Shown here in pieces: positions 58,446-63,822 of a stretch of DNA of 64,000 bases. The stretch's first letter is position 1; each line of letters opens with the position of its first letter. This stretch comes from Heterocephalus glaber. Its lineage: Eukaryota; Chordata; Mammalia; Rodentia; Bathyergidae. The stretch covers positions 12,186,688 to 12,250,687 of the forward strand of contig NW_004624747.1 of NCBI RefSeq assembly GCF_000247695.1. Direction: 5' to 3'. A program made the position numbers and the translations under genes. Below the pieces are notes generated by a model, which ran no database searches, had not been told where the DNA came from, and saw nothing but the letters and a program-made list of their open reading frames with translations.

Positions 58446-59746
58446 ATAGAATTATAAAGGTACATAAAATTTATGTATATACATGCATGAGTGATAAATA
58501 TGTAGGTATAAAGTACAAAGAAAATTTTAAATTTCTGGGAATACCATCTAGATACTAATTAATATGCATACACATATTCTACACACATTACAAATATACA
58601 CATAATCACTTGATACAGGCATCCATATATACACAAATTACATATGTACTCAGAGACTAGACATCCTGCCTTACCAATAAATACAGATCTGTGTTTCTTT
58701 TTATGTTTTTTTATTTTTTTAAATTTATTTTTATTTTTATTTTTGGTACTGGGGATTGAACTCAGGACCTTGAGCTTTCGAGGTGGGTGCTGGAACCACT
58801 GAGCTAAATCCCCAGCCCTACAGATCTGTGTTTCAGTGGTTGTATAGTATTCAGTTGGTACGGGCATACAGTGGACCCTTGGGTTACAACCAGCCTGACA
58901 AATAAACAACTTGGGTTATGACTGGAATTTTAGTTTTAACTTATGACCAAAGTCTTGAGTTACGACCTGAATGCCAGCCACTTGTGCTTCCAGATGGTCT
59001 GAGATACAGATTTAACCCTTAAAGAGTTCTGGAGGGAACATTACAACATCCTTTCCTGTGTGGGGTTAACTGAGAAATCCTGGCCCAGTGTCTCTCTAAG
59101 TACACTGAGATCTGCCTGGAAGAAAGTGCGGCCTAAAATTATACAGGAGAGGGTCGGGGATTTAGCTCAGTGGTTCTGTCGTCTGTCTTGCAAGCACAAG
59201 GACCTGAGTTCGATCCCCGGTACCAAAACAAACAATAAAATAAATAAAATAAAATTATATAGGAGAGAGACTTTGAGGGCTGTGTGGAGGACCCTGAGCC
59301 TTCAATTGACCAACATGAGTTATAGCCAGTCCTCACGAACAAATTGAGTCTGTAGTCAAGGGTCCACTGTGCTGTTGTACCAATCCCTTAATGTTTAACA
59401 TCTAGAATTCTCTTTTTTTTTTTTTTTTTTATGAGGCCTCCTTCTATTTATAAGCACCTCAAATTTGTTCCCATTGTTCAGCTCCTCCACATACCTTTTT
59501 CGGCTGATGGCCGTTGTCGTCCACCATGGAGACATGCACTCTGGACACTTTGTCACTTACCGACGGTCCCCGCCTTCGACCAAGAACCCTCTCTCCACCA
59601 GCAACCAGTGGCTGTGGATTTCAGATGACACTGTCCGAAAAGCCAGCCTACAGGAGGTCCTGTCTTCCAGTGCTTACCTGCTGTTCTATGAACGGGTTCT
59701 CTCCAGGGTTCAGCACCAGGGCCAGGAGTACAAGTGTGAGGAGTGA
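32596..59746 (+). CDS. USP30: USP30, complete gene: mitochondrial outer-membrane ubiquitin-specific protease (13 coding exons, 517 aa)
   Basis: Spliced CDS of 1554 nt = 517 codons plus TGA, the same length I recall for human USP30; all introns are GT-AG and all phases join. USP30 is a cysteine deubiquitinase (peptidase family C19) anchored in the outer mitochondrial membrane (also peroxisomes); it prefers Lys6-linked ubiquitin chains and counteracts PINK1/Parkin mitophagy. Visible: N-terminal matrix/intermembrane tail 1-34, hydrophobic anchor about 35-54 followed by the basic run ERKKRRK, Cys box VNLGNTCFMNSL with catalytic Cys77 (codon 37184-37186), zinc-ribbon CxxC pairs C234/C237 and C284/C287, His box DMHSGHF with His452 (59546-59548), and Ser477 in WISDD, the unusual third triad residue. 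All key residues are intact, so the gene looks functional. Flanked by SVOP (head to head) and ALKBH2 (tail to tail). Confidence 0.97.
33977..34063 (+). mobile_element. ID-like SINE
   Basis: Flank repeat AAAATGTGGAT / AAAATGTAGAT; inserted in MIR text. Confidence 0.9.
34073..34555 (+). mobile_element. Two B1 SINEs (34073-34223, 34421-34555)
   Basis: Both have the duplicated CTACATA segments and end AAAACCCTGTCTC or GACTCTGTTGCC. Confidence 0.8.
34590..34800 (+). mobile_element. MIR
   Basis: AATCTTCACTGCAATACTGT, GATGAGGAGGCTGAGGCTTA, CCGGGTTTGAGCCAGAGTAA. Confidence 0.7.
35960..36069 (+). CDS. USP30: USP30 exon 2 (residues 28-65, membrane anchor)
   Basis: Acceptor tcttttttag, donor G|gtaagg. 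Encodes YKVMKNWGVIGG followed by an Ala/Ile/Gly-rich hydrophobic helix and WGPITERKKRRKG; the helix plus basic flank is the outer-membrane targeting signal. Confidence 0.95.
36070..37148 (+). other. USP30: USP30 intron 2
   Basis: 1.08 kb with no SINE; a short (GAGA)n tract at 36,826-36,864. Nothing else recognised. Confidence 0.8.
37149..37331 (+). CDS. USP30: USP30 exon 3 (residues 65-126, catalytic Cys77)
   Basis: Acceptor tctttcag, donor AAAG|gtacct. Carries the USP Cys box (GLVNLGNTCFMNSLLQGL) with the nucleophile Cys77 and oxyanion-site Asn72/Asn75 region. Confidence 0.96.
37488..37588 (+). mobile_element. ID-like SINE with (AAAT)n tail
   Basis: CCAGGGATTTAGCTTAGTGG to GATCCCTGATAC. 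Confidence 0.85.
38073..38262 (+). mobile_element. B1-ID dimeric SINE
   Basis: GGTGGCACACGCCTATAATC then GGGTTCAGTCCCCAGTATG. Confidence 0.8.
38439..38545 (+). mobile_element. ID-like SINE
   Basis: Flank repeat AGATTTGAAGTCATC / AGATTGGAAGTCATC. Confidence 0.9.
38600..38742 (-). mobile_element. B1 SINE
   Basis: CTCACTATGTGATCCAGACC, GATCCTCCTGTCTCAGTCTC. Confidence 0.8.
38750..38847 (-). mobile_element. ID-like SINE
   Basis: Flank repeat CAGCTCTTTGT; sits on the end of the B1. Confidence 0.9.
39460..39867 (-). mobile_element. MaLR-like solo LTR
   Basis: TTTTGGATCAGTTTCAGAGG, CGTGACCTACTTCCTCCAAC, CACCTCTGAACACATGAGAT; an (AC)n run at 39,499-39,515. Confidence 0.7.
41143..41246 (+). CDS. 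USP30: USP30 exon 4 (residues 126-160)
   Basis: Acceptor ttgtttccag, donor CAG|gtaaag. Encodes LSCQEVTEDEVLDAS...SSFEEQ, thumb subdomain of the USP fold. Confidence 0.95.
41624..41708 (+). mobile_element. ID-like SINE
   Basis: Flank repeat AAAGTGAGTCTTGG on both sides. Confidence 0.92.
41717..41850 (+). mobile_element. B1 SINE
   Basis: GGAGGCTGAGGCCCGAGGAT and CAAGACCCTGTCTGAAAAG; lacks its first bases. Confidence 0.75.
42250..42452 (-). mobile_element. ID-B1 dimeric SINE
   Basis: TGCTAGGCAAGCACTCTACC and GAGACAAGGTCTCACTAAGT. Confidence 0.8.
43052..43150 (+). CDS. USP30: USP30 exon 5 (residues 161-193)
   Basis: Phase 0 at both ends; acceptor cccgtttacag, donor GAG|gtaaac. Starts with QDAHEL-type box 2 (here DAHELFHVITSSL), a USP signature. 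Confidence 0.95.
43739..43784 (+). CDS. USP30: USP30 exon 6 (residues 194-209, 46 bp)
   Basis: Acceptor ttttttcccctacag, donor AGAG|gtagtt. Encodes QQSEITPKQITCRTR. The donor lacks the A at +4 and G at +5, so it is weaker than the others; skipping 46 nt would shift the frame. Confidence 0.93.
44379..44640 (+). mobile_element. Two ID-like SINEs (44379-44458, 44521-44597) and an (AAT)n tail
   Basis: The first has GATGTAGCTCTGCGCCACC; the second ends in an AAT/AATA microsatellite to 44640. Confidence 0.85.
45115..45209 (+). CDS. USP30: USP30 exon 7 (residues 209-240, first zinc CxxC)
   Basis: Acceptor ttttgcattccag, donor CAG|gtaaat. Encodes GSPHPTSDHWKSQHPF...NMVCKHCEHQ with Cys234/Cys237 of the fingers zinc ribbon. 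Confidence 0.95.
45340..46640 (-). mobile_element. L1 3' region, antisense
   Basis: GTTTATCCATCTGCTCATCA, GGTTGGGTATATACCTAGGA, GGACTGCCAGACTATCTTCC, AATATTCCATTGTGTATACA. A (TCTA)n run lies at 46,388-46,425. Confidence 0.8.
46438..46515 (-). mobile_element. ID-like SINE
   Basis: GGTACCGGGGATTGAACTCT to CCCCGGCCC; grows out of the (TCTA)/(TTTA) tract. Confidence 0.9.
46664..46883 (-). mobile_element. ID-B1 dimeric SINE
   Basis: TACTGGGAATTGAACTCAGG and GAGACAGGGTCTTGCTGAGT. Confidence 0.8.
46977..47175 (+). mobile_element. B1-ID dimeric SINE
   Basis: CAGGCATGGTGATACATACC and GGGGATGTAGTTCAGTGAGA, C10 near the 3' end. Confidence 0.78.
47175..47570 (-). mobile_element. L1 fragment, antisense
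   Basis: CAACATTTGTTATTTCTTGT, TTTTGATTTGCATTTCCCCT, GTTTGCAAATATTTTCTTCC; a (TA)n run at 47,457-47,486. Confidence 0.75.
47670..47815 (-). mobile_element. B1 SINE
   Basis: AGACAGGGTCTCACTTTGTA to ATGCACCACCACACCCAGCT. Confidence 0.88.
48826..49250 (-). mobile_element. Two ID-B1 dimeric SINEs (48826-49036, 49068-49250)
   Basis: Both contain TCACTAAGTTGCCCAGGCTG-like text and CTCTACCACTGAGC. Confidence 0.8.
49396..49482 (+). mobile_element. ID-like SINE
   Basis: Flank repeat GATCTAACTTAG on both sides. Confidence 0.92.
50101..50588. mobile_element. Three B1 SINEs (plus 50101-50248; minus 50310-50424 and 50453-50588)
   Basis: GGCCAGCCTGGACTGTATAG (plus), GGTCTCACTATGTAGTTCAG and TTTCACTATGTATTTTAGGC (minus). 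Confidence 0.8.
50787..50874 (-). mobile_element. ID-like SINE
   Basis: GGTACCAGGGATCAAACTCA to AATCCCCGGC. Confidence 0.9.
51238..51421 (-). mobile_element. ID-B1 dimeric SINE
   Basis: GATTGGACCCAGCACCTTTG and GGGTCTCACTATGTTGCCTA. Confidence 0.82.
51434..51523 (-). mobile_element. ID-like SINE
   Basis: Adjacent to the dimer; flank CCACTTTCTT / CCACTTTCTT. Confidence 0.9.
51638..51736 (+). mobile_element. ID-like SINE
   Basis: Flank repeat GTAACACATCTATGAG / GTAATACATCTATGAG. Confidence 0.92.
52608..53072 (-). mobile_element. B1 (52608-52722) and ID-B1 (52788-53072) with nested ID
   Basis: GCTAAGTTGCTCAGCCTAGG in the first; the second is split by the ID at 52907-52995, with GCTCAAATTTTT repeated on both sides. 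Confidence 0.85.
52907..52995 (-). mobile_element. ID-like SINE nested in a B1
   Basis: GGTACTGGGGATCAAACTCG; shows the ID family is younger than the B1-ID dimer it landed in. Confidence 0.92.
53393..53452 (+). CDS. USP30: USP30 exon 8 (residues 241-260)
   Basis: 60 bp, phase 0; acceptor tttgtttcag, donor TGG|gtatgt. Encodes SPVRFDTFDSLSLSIPAATW. Confidence 0.95.
53918..54004 (+). CDS. USP30: USP30 exon 9 (residues 261-289, second zinc CxxC)
   Basis: Acceptor cttctctgcag, donor AAAG|gtacgc. Encodes GHPLTLDHCLHHF...VVCDNCTK with Cys284/Cys287. Reading continues open past the donor (to about 54380), but that continuation is intron. Confidence 0.95.
54005..54794 (+). other. USP30: USP30 intron 9
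   Basis: 790 bp; first 590 bp without recognisable repeats although open in the exon-9 frame to 54382, then an ID insertion close to the acceptor. Confidence 0.8.
54609..54751 (-). mobile_element. ID SINE with 3'-transduced flank
   Basis: Flanked by CTGTTCTAGGGATTTCT (54592-54608) and CTGTTTTAGGGATTTCT (54752-54768). On the minus strand: ID body, A-rich stretch, about 45 bp of non-ID sequence, then a second A run. Confidence 0.8.
54795..54875 (+). CDS. USP30: USP30 exon 10 (residues 290-316)
   Basis: Acceptor ggttttcttgcag, donor AAG|gtgagt. Encodes IEAKGTLNREKVEHQRTTF...LGK. An ID SINE with extra 3' flank lies only 43 bp upstream (insert ends 54751). Confidence 0.95.
54973..55192 (+). CDS. 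USP30: USP30 exon 11 (residues 317-390)
   Basis: Separated from exon 10 by a 97-bp intron; acceptor cctccctcgcag, donor CCAG|gtgtgc. Encodes LPQCLCIHLQRLSWSSHGTP and the FNEFLMMDIYKY stretch, then a low-complexity Pro/Gly linker typical of USP30. Confidence 0.95.
55502..55955. mobile_element. Old ID (minus 55502-55575), B1-ID (plus 55618-55808), old ID (plus 55870-55955)
   Basis: GTGCTCTACTACTGAACTAT; TGGAAGTGCATGGCTGTAAT; GGCCCTGGGTTCCATCCCCA. Confidence 0.78.
55995..56090 (+). mobile_element. ID-like SINE
   Basis: GGGGCCGGGGATTTAGCTCA; flank CTATTACAGA / ACTACGGATGA weak. Confidence 0.88.
56306..56391 (-). mobile_element. ID-like SINE
   Basis: Flank TGATCTGACTT / TGATATGACTT. Confidence 0.9.
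56598..56742 (+). mobile_element. B1 SINE with internal duplication
   Basis: Flank repeat AGAATGTGGTGTTTGG on both sides; contains both CTACATAGTGAGTTCAAGGC and CTGCATAGCAAGACCCTGTC. Confidence 0.92.
57364..57512 (-). mobile_element. MER5A-like hAT relic (3' half)
   Basis: Contains CTGGCATCTAGCAGGTAGAG and AGAGTTGAGAAACCTTGGTG, the reverse orientation of MER5A. In USP30 intron 11. Confidence 0.7.
57773..57893 (+). CDS. USP30: USP30 exon 12 (residues 390-430)
   Basis: Acceptor tttttctcttgcag, donor ACAG|gtgagt. Encodes VLNQPGAPKTQLFMNGAC...VPDY, the insertion loop of the USP domain. The donor lies in a 16-bp target-site duplication, so a second identical donor sits 49 bp downstream (after 57942). 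Confidence 0.95.
57907..57939 (-). mobile_element. Internally deleted ID insertion in the exon-12 splice donor
   Basis: 33 bp: T-run and GGTA of the ID 3' end joined to CCCAGCCC of its 5' end, flanked by perfect CAGGTGAGTTGTTCTT (57891-57906 and 57940-57955). Confidence 0.88.
58052..58234 (-). mobile_element. Two ID-like SINEs (58052-58131, 58148-58234)
   Basis: Flank AAAGATTAATTTTT repeated before, between and (AAAGATTTATTTTT) after: a second serial same-site insertion. Confidence 0.88.
58332..58448 (+). mobile_element. ID-like SINE with (AAAT)n tail
   Basis: GGGCCGGGGATTTAGCTCAG; tail has about ten AAAT units. Confidence 0.9.
58698..58818 (-). mobile_element. ID-like SINE
   Basis: Flank repeat ACAGATCTGTGTTT on both sides; T-rich tail. 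Confidence 0.92.
59151..59250 (+). mobile_element. ID-like SINE
   Basis: Flank repeat AAAATTATACAGGAGAG / AAAATTATATAGGAGAG. Confidence 0.92.
59482..59746 (+). CDS. USP30: USP30 exon 13 (residues 430-517, His452, Ser477, stop)
   Basis: Acceptor cccattgttcag; open to TGA at 59744-59746. Encodes SSTYLFRLMAVVVHHGDMHSG-HFVTYRR with catalytic His452, then WLWISDD with Ser477 and the closing SSSAYLLFYERVLSR USP motif. Ends KCEE. Confidence 0.97.
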
Positions 59747-61835
59747 CTGGCCAGCCCCGACCTGGATCTGGTAGAGCTGTCCACACTGTCCAGGACAAAA
59801 GCAAAGTCATGCCGTGCGCACATGCAAGCAGCCCCACTAGAAGGCCCTTTGCCCTTCCAGTGTGTTCTAAGAGCAGGGTTCACAGAGGAGCCAGCCCCAA
59901 ACAGCTCTACCAGTACACACTGGGAGGTGTCATCATGTTAAGAAAGCATTCATTGTGTCTAGAGCGTCTTTTTACTCACCCAGCACAGGTAATTAAAAGA
60001 AATCAGATTCCGAAAGCCACCTTTTCTATATTGTAATATGTTAGGTGTTCTCAGAGGGGAGTTACCTTTGTTGAATCCTTGGACCTTTTAGCATAGATCT
60101 TATTTTTAATAAGCAGGCCCATAAATTTGTTGACAAGAATTTGCAAAAATCATTAAAGGCAACAATTTAAGAAGAAAAAGTGCCTTTCACTTTCAATTGC
60201 TTTTGTAGCACATCCATTCTAAGAAACAGACATTGACCAAGAGTAACATAAACATTTTTGAAAAGCTCTATTTCTTCCACGTTACTTGGAGGATATCAAA
60301 AGAACAGTTAAAAGATGCCTAAAGAACACCTCCCTCCAATTTTTGTATGCCTTTTCTAACCTTTCAATTTTTTTTATGTAGTAAAGTCTCATTTGCCAAA
60401 TCTGCCCCCCACCCCCCGGGGAAATTCTTTCACTACTTTGTCAGTAACTAAGTGAAATGCTTCTGTGCCACTTTTATCTTTTGTATACTGGATGGAGAGA
60501 TATGATTATATTTTAAAACTGACTAGCCAGACTTGAGCAAGTACCTCAGCATCTGTGCCGCACCTGGGACTGCTCTGCTCTGTAGGAAACTCCTTCTTAC
60601 ACAAGGACAGTTTTTTCCTGTTTTATTTATTGCCTGTGCAGACCACTTAAGATCTGCAGGTAGGAGTTTGGGGCTTTGTAAAATGACAATCGCTGCCTTG
60701 ACTGAGAGCTGGATTAGGAAGGACTGGCGCTGACCTGGGACTGCAGTCTGTCTGGACGTCTGTGTCCTCATTTGCACAATGGAGGGTTAGATTCGAGGTC
60801 AGCCCTTACCACAGGAGGAGGCTGCATCTGATTTTTCAAACTTCCATAACTACAGTGGACGCCTATGTTGCCGTTGTGTTCTAGGTCCATATTCTAAATT
60901 TATTCTTTGTTTCCAGTAGCTTAATACAAGAACAGTATACCGAGCATTTTCTTCTCTTTTCAGATAAGTCTCTTGAATGCAGCCCAGGGCTGAAGAAGGC
61001 ATTTTGATGACACAGTCTCTCTGTTTTAGCTAAGTTTGTAATTAAAAATTTTTTATAAAGGATATCAAATTCAAACTGACTCTTCAGAGATAAGATTTGA
61101 AATCAGACCTATCTAAAAGGTCACCTGAGGTTAGGCTGAGAACTCTGCTTTCTCTGTTGGGGGTAAGCTGGCAGAACCTTCCAGACGTGCCTTTGGCATT
61201 AGCTAAAAGTGCAAGAAGCCCAGGTGATCACCATGTGGCCGGGCGCAATGTGCATCCTGAGGACTCAGTAACTCTCCCTGCCGATAGAATATACTGTGAA
61301 GGTTCTTCAGGCTGTGGACATTGGTTTAAAAGGAGCAGCTTGAATCTCCTGATCTTTCACTGTTGGCCCTGTAGACCTTGGCTTTGAGGATGAAATGACT
61401 GCGCTTGTTTGACCTGAGTCTGGGGGAACAAAGGATTCTGTGACCTGAAATGCATTGCAAAGGGTAGCTTTGAGTAATGCTATTGTTCCAGTGCTGACTC
61501 TGAAATTAGCCCTCGAAGAGGTATGTGTGGAAGGACAGGCCTTCAGACGTTCAGGTGTTGAGCAGGTCTTTGGTCAGGCCGAGGTTTGAGCAAAGGTTGT
61601 AAATGTGAAGGATAGCCTAATGAAAGCTAACTTCCTCATTTTGTAAGTTATTAGACATTAAGTAGCAGCCAGATAATCTGGTTTCTACTTTTAAATTATT
61701 TACAAAGTCAGTAGCTTTTTTTTGGAAAAATTTAAACTAGTTTATGCCATAACTGCTGATTTATGTATTTGCTAAAGGTACTTTTGTATCTGCTATGTAT
61801 TATAGCAATAAAAGAATCATTTTGTTAGGAAAAAA
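59747..61835 (+). other. USP30: USP30 3' UTR
   Basis: About 2.08 kb of non-coding, SINE-free sequence between the stop codon and the first canonical poly(A) hexamer. AT-rich with a C8-run at about 60406-60417. The absence of SINEs contrasts with both flanks and supports its being transcribed and constrained. No miRNA site was assessed. Confidence 0.8.
61807..61812 (+). terminator. USP30: USP30 poly(A) signal AATAAA
   Basis: AATAAA in agcAATAAAag, followed by T-rich sequence (61819-61930). Cleavage is expected at about 61,825-61,840. Confidence 0.75.
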
Positions 61836-62050
61836 ATCAACTGGTATTTCTCTTCTAATTTGCTGATTTGATACAGATTATCCTCTTTTTGAATGGTGCA
61901 TTGCTTTTATTAAATTGCTTCTGTGTACTTTTGGAGGAAATGCCAGCTTCTTCTCAGGCAGAGAGAAAATAGAAGCCATGTGCTGTGGCACACACCTGAA
62001 ATTCCACCACACTGGGAGGCTGAGGGAGGAGGATCACAAGTTTAAGTCCC

Positions 62051-62422
62051 TGTCTTGTTAATTTTCTCATTGCTAGGACAAAATACCTGACACTCACAAG
62101 TTAAAGGAGGAAAGGTTTATTTCAGCTCACAGTCTGTAGAAGTTTCAGTCCATAGTAGGCTGGCTCCAAGGCAGAGGGGCATTGCAAAGGAGAAACAGTT
62201 CATGGTGTGGCAGGCAGCAAGCAACAAGCAAGCCTCCTTTTCCCTTTTATCCCACCCAGGCTACAAGCCTTTTGGGTGGTGCCACCCATACCCAGTGGGC
62301 TTGTCCATAAGCCAATCATTGGACCTATTTAGTACCACACACCCCAGATTCAACCAGCTCTGAAAAGCCCCACCTATGAGTGCATGAGGCTTTGGGGGGA
62401 CATCTGGATACAAGCCGTAACA
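62051..62422 (-). mobile_element. MaLR-like solo LTR, 372 bp
   Basis: TG...CA ends with perfect 5-bp duplication GTCCC (62046-62050, 62423-62427); GGTTTATTTCAGCTCACAGT and AAAGCCCCACCTATGAGTGC are LTR text. Confidence 0.88.
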
Positions 62423-62473
62423 GTCCCACCTGGGCTACATACCAAGACCCTCTCAAAATAAAAATGGGCTGGA

Positions 62474-62558
62474 GGGGCCGGGGATTTAGCTCAGTGGTTC
62501 AGCCACCTGCCTCACAAGTGCAAGGACCCAAGTTCGATCCCTGGTACCAAAAAATAAA
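62474..62558 (+). mobile_element. ID-like SINE
   Basis: Inserted at the junction of the B1 and ID halves of the dimer above. Confidence 0.9.
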
Positions 62559-62663
62559 AGGGCTGGGGATAGAGTTCTGTGGTAGAATTTCCCTGCGTTC
62601 AATCCCCAGTATTGAGGAAAAAAGAAAAAAAATAGAAAACAGAAGTATGAATTGTTAAAAAAC

Positions 62664-62669
62664 TTTATT
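62664..62669 (-). terminator. ALKBH2: ALKBH2 poly(A) signal overlapping the stop codon
   Basis: The final Lys codon AAA and stop TAA plus the next A spell AATAAA on the minus strand. The next minus-strand bases are T-rich (revcomp of 62620-62663), as expected of a downstream element. The 3' UTR would be only about 10-25 nt. Confidence 0.75.
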
Positions 62670-62971
62670 TCTTAGTAGGCAAAATTTTACGAAATGTCAG
62701 ATTGACCCTTGGAGCCAGGACCTTCTTGCGGACAGGAAGACTGTGATACCAATGAGTGTTGGTAGGGGGGTTCATCATCAGCAAGCTTCCGTGGGCCAGC
62801 TGCAGCCTGACTACCTCTACCCTCTGGCAGGGGTTCTTCCCCCGGGACTCCTTATGCCGGAAAATGAAGTCTCTGCAGGCCCCAAAGGAGACAGAGGCAA
62901 TGGGGCTTCCTGGGGCCAGTTCTCTTTCGTCATCTCGGTGCTCCCCAATATGGTCACACCCATCTTTATAC
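62665..62971 (-). CDS. ALKBH2: ALKBH2 last coding exon (residues 161-261, stop)
   Basis: Minus-strand acceptor ttctctgcag at 62972-62981 then G|TATAAAGATGG; 101 full codons to TAA at 62667-62665. Matches the C-terminus I recall for human ALKBH2 (261 aa). ALKBH2 is a nuclear Fe(II)/2-oxoglutarate dioxygenase that reverses 1-methyladenine and 3-methylcytosine in double-stranded DNA. Visible: HxD iron ligands His171/Asp173 (IGEHRDDE), distal iron ligand His236 (NTHWYHSLP), 2-oxoglutarate-binding Arg248 (APRVNLTF) and Arg254. All intact. Upstream exons lie beyond 64,000. It converges on USP30, with about 0.8 kb between the two poly(A) signals. Confidence 0.95.
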
Positions 62972-63360
62972 CTGCAGAGAAAACAAGCACAGTTTAGAAT
63001 AACCCCCTCCTGTGACTCACCAACACTGCAGGCTCCTCGTTTTCTTGCAGTGTGAAATGATGCTCTGTGTGCTGGCCTCCCCACCATGTTTCTGCAGGAC
63101 CTTTAAGTCCTCACCTGGGTCTCCAGAAAAGGCCTGACTGAAGCATCCTTATTGGTAGCCCAGTCCTATTTGTCCTCCAGCTTGAAAACACAGTTAAAGC
63201 AGCTAAAATCTCATCTCATGGTATGTATACATAATGCTCTGACACATAAAATAACTCCTCCCTACACTAAAGTAAACTCCCTTTCCTTGCCCAGTTTGGC
63301 CCCTCCCTGCCTACCTCTGAGTGCATCTTACCCATCTCCCTCATTCATTGCCTTCTAGCC

Positions 63361-63696
63361 TGTGATGGTTTAGATCTGGGATGTCCCCCCAAAGCCTCAC
63401 ATGTATGGAAGAATTAGATCATGTGGTGAGCTGACTTGCTGTTAAGAGGTGGGGTCTGGGTGGAGATGGGTCACAGGAGACATGACCCGGAAGGGTCTCT
63501 CACTGACTCTTTCCTTCTCTCTCTGCTTCCTGATTACCTTGATGTGAACAGCTTTCCTCCACAGGTCCCTCTGTCCTGCTATCTGCCTTGGAGCCAACTG
63601 ATCATGGACTAGAACCATAAGCCAAAATAAACATCTCCTCTTTTAAGTTGTGAATGTTGGGTATTATGCCCCAGCCATAAGCAAGTGACTAAGACA
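63361..63696 (+). mobile_element. MaLR/ERVL-like 5' LTR
   Basis: TGTGATGGTTTAGATCTGGG to GTGACTAAGACA; GCCAAAATAAACATCTCCTC is the LTR poly(A) region. In the ALKBH2 intron. No coding part is visible. Confidence 0.82.
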
Positions 63697-63701
63697 GATT
63701 T

Positions 63702-63719
63702 TGATACCAGGAATGGGGT
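63702..63719 (+). promoter_or_regulatory. Putative tRNA-Leu primer-binding site
   Basis: TGATACCAGGAATGGGGT just after the LTR; about 13 of 18 positions fit the complement of a tRNA-Leu 3' end as I remember it, the primer used by ERVL-class elements. Confidence 0.5.
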
Positions 63720-63822
63720 TGTTGCTGTGACTGCCTGAGCAAGGGGTTCAGAAGCCTTTGGAACTGGTGTGTGGGAGGAGTTTGGAAAGCTTTGGAGATG
63801 CCATCTAGAAAAGCTCAGACAG

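Larger units (their letters stand above)
57894..59481 (+). other. USP30: USP30 intron 12
   Basis: 1.59 kb with six ID copies; 58,860-59,140 and 59,260-59,405 unrecognised. A T18 run lies about 50 bp upstream of the exon-13 acceptor. Confidence 0.8.
61975..62630 (+). mobile_element. B1-ID dimeric SINE split by an LTR and an ID
   Basis: B1 pieces 61975-62050 and 62423-62473, ID half 62562-62630 (GGGCTGGGGATAGAGTTCTG). Its A-rich tail faces the ALKBH2 poly(A) region. Confidence 0.85.

Noticed and set aside
132..62558. ID-like copies as functional tRNA-Ala genes
   Set aside because: They keep A and B boxes but cannot form a proper acceptor or anticodon arm, have A tails and target duplications, and are highly repeated: retroposons.
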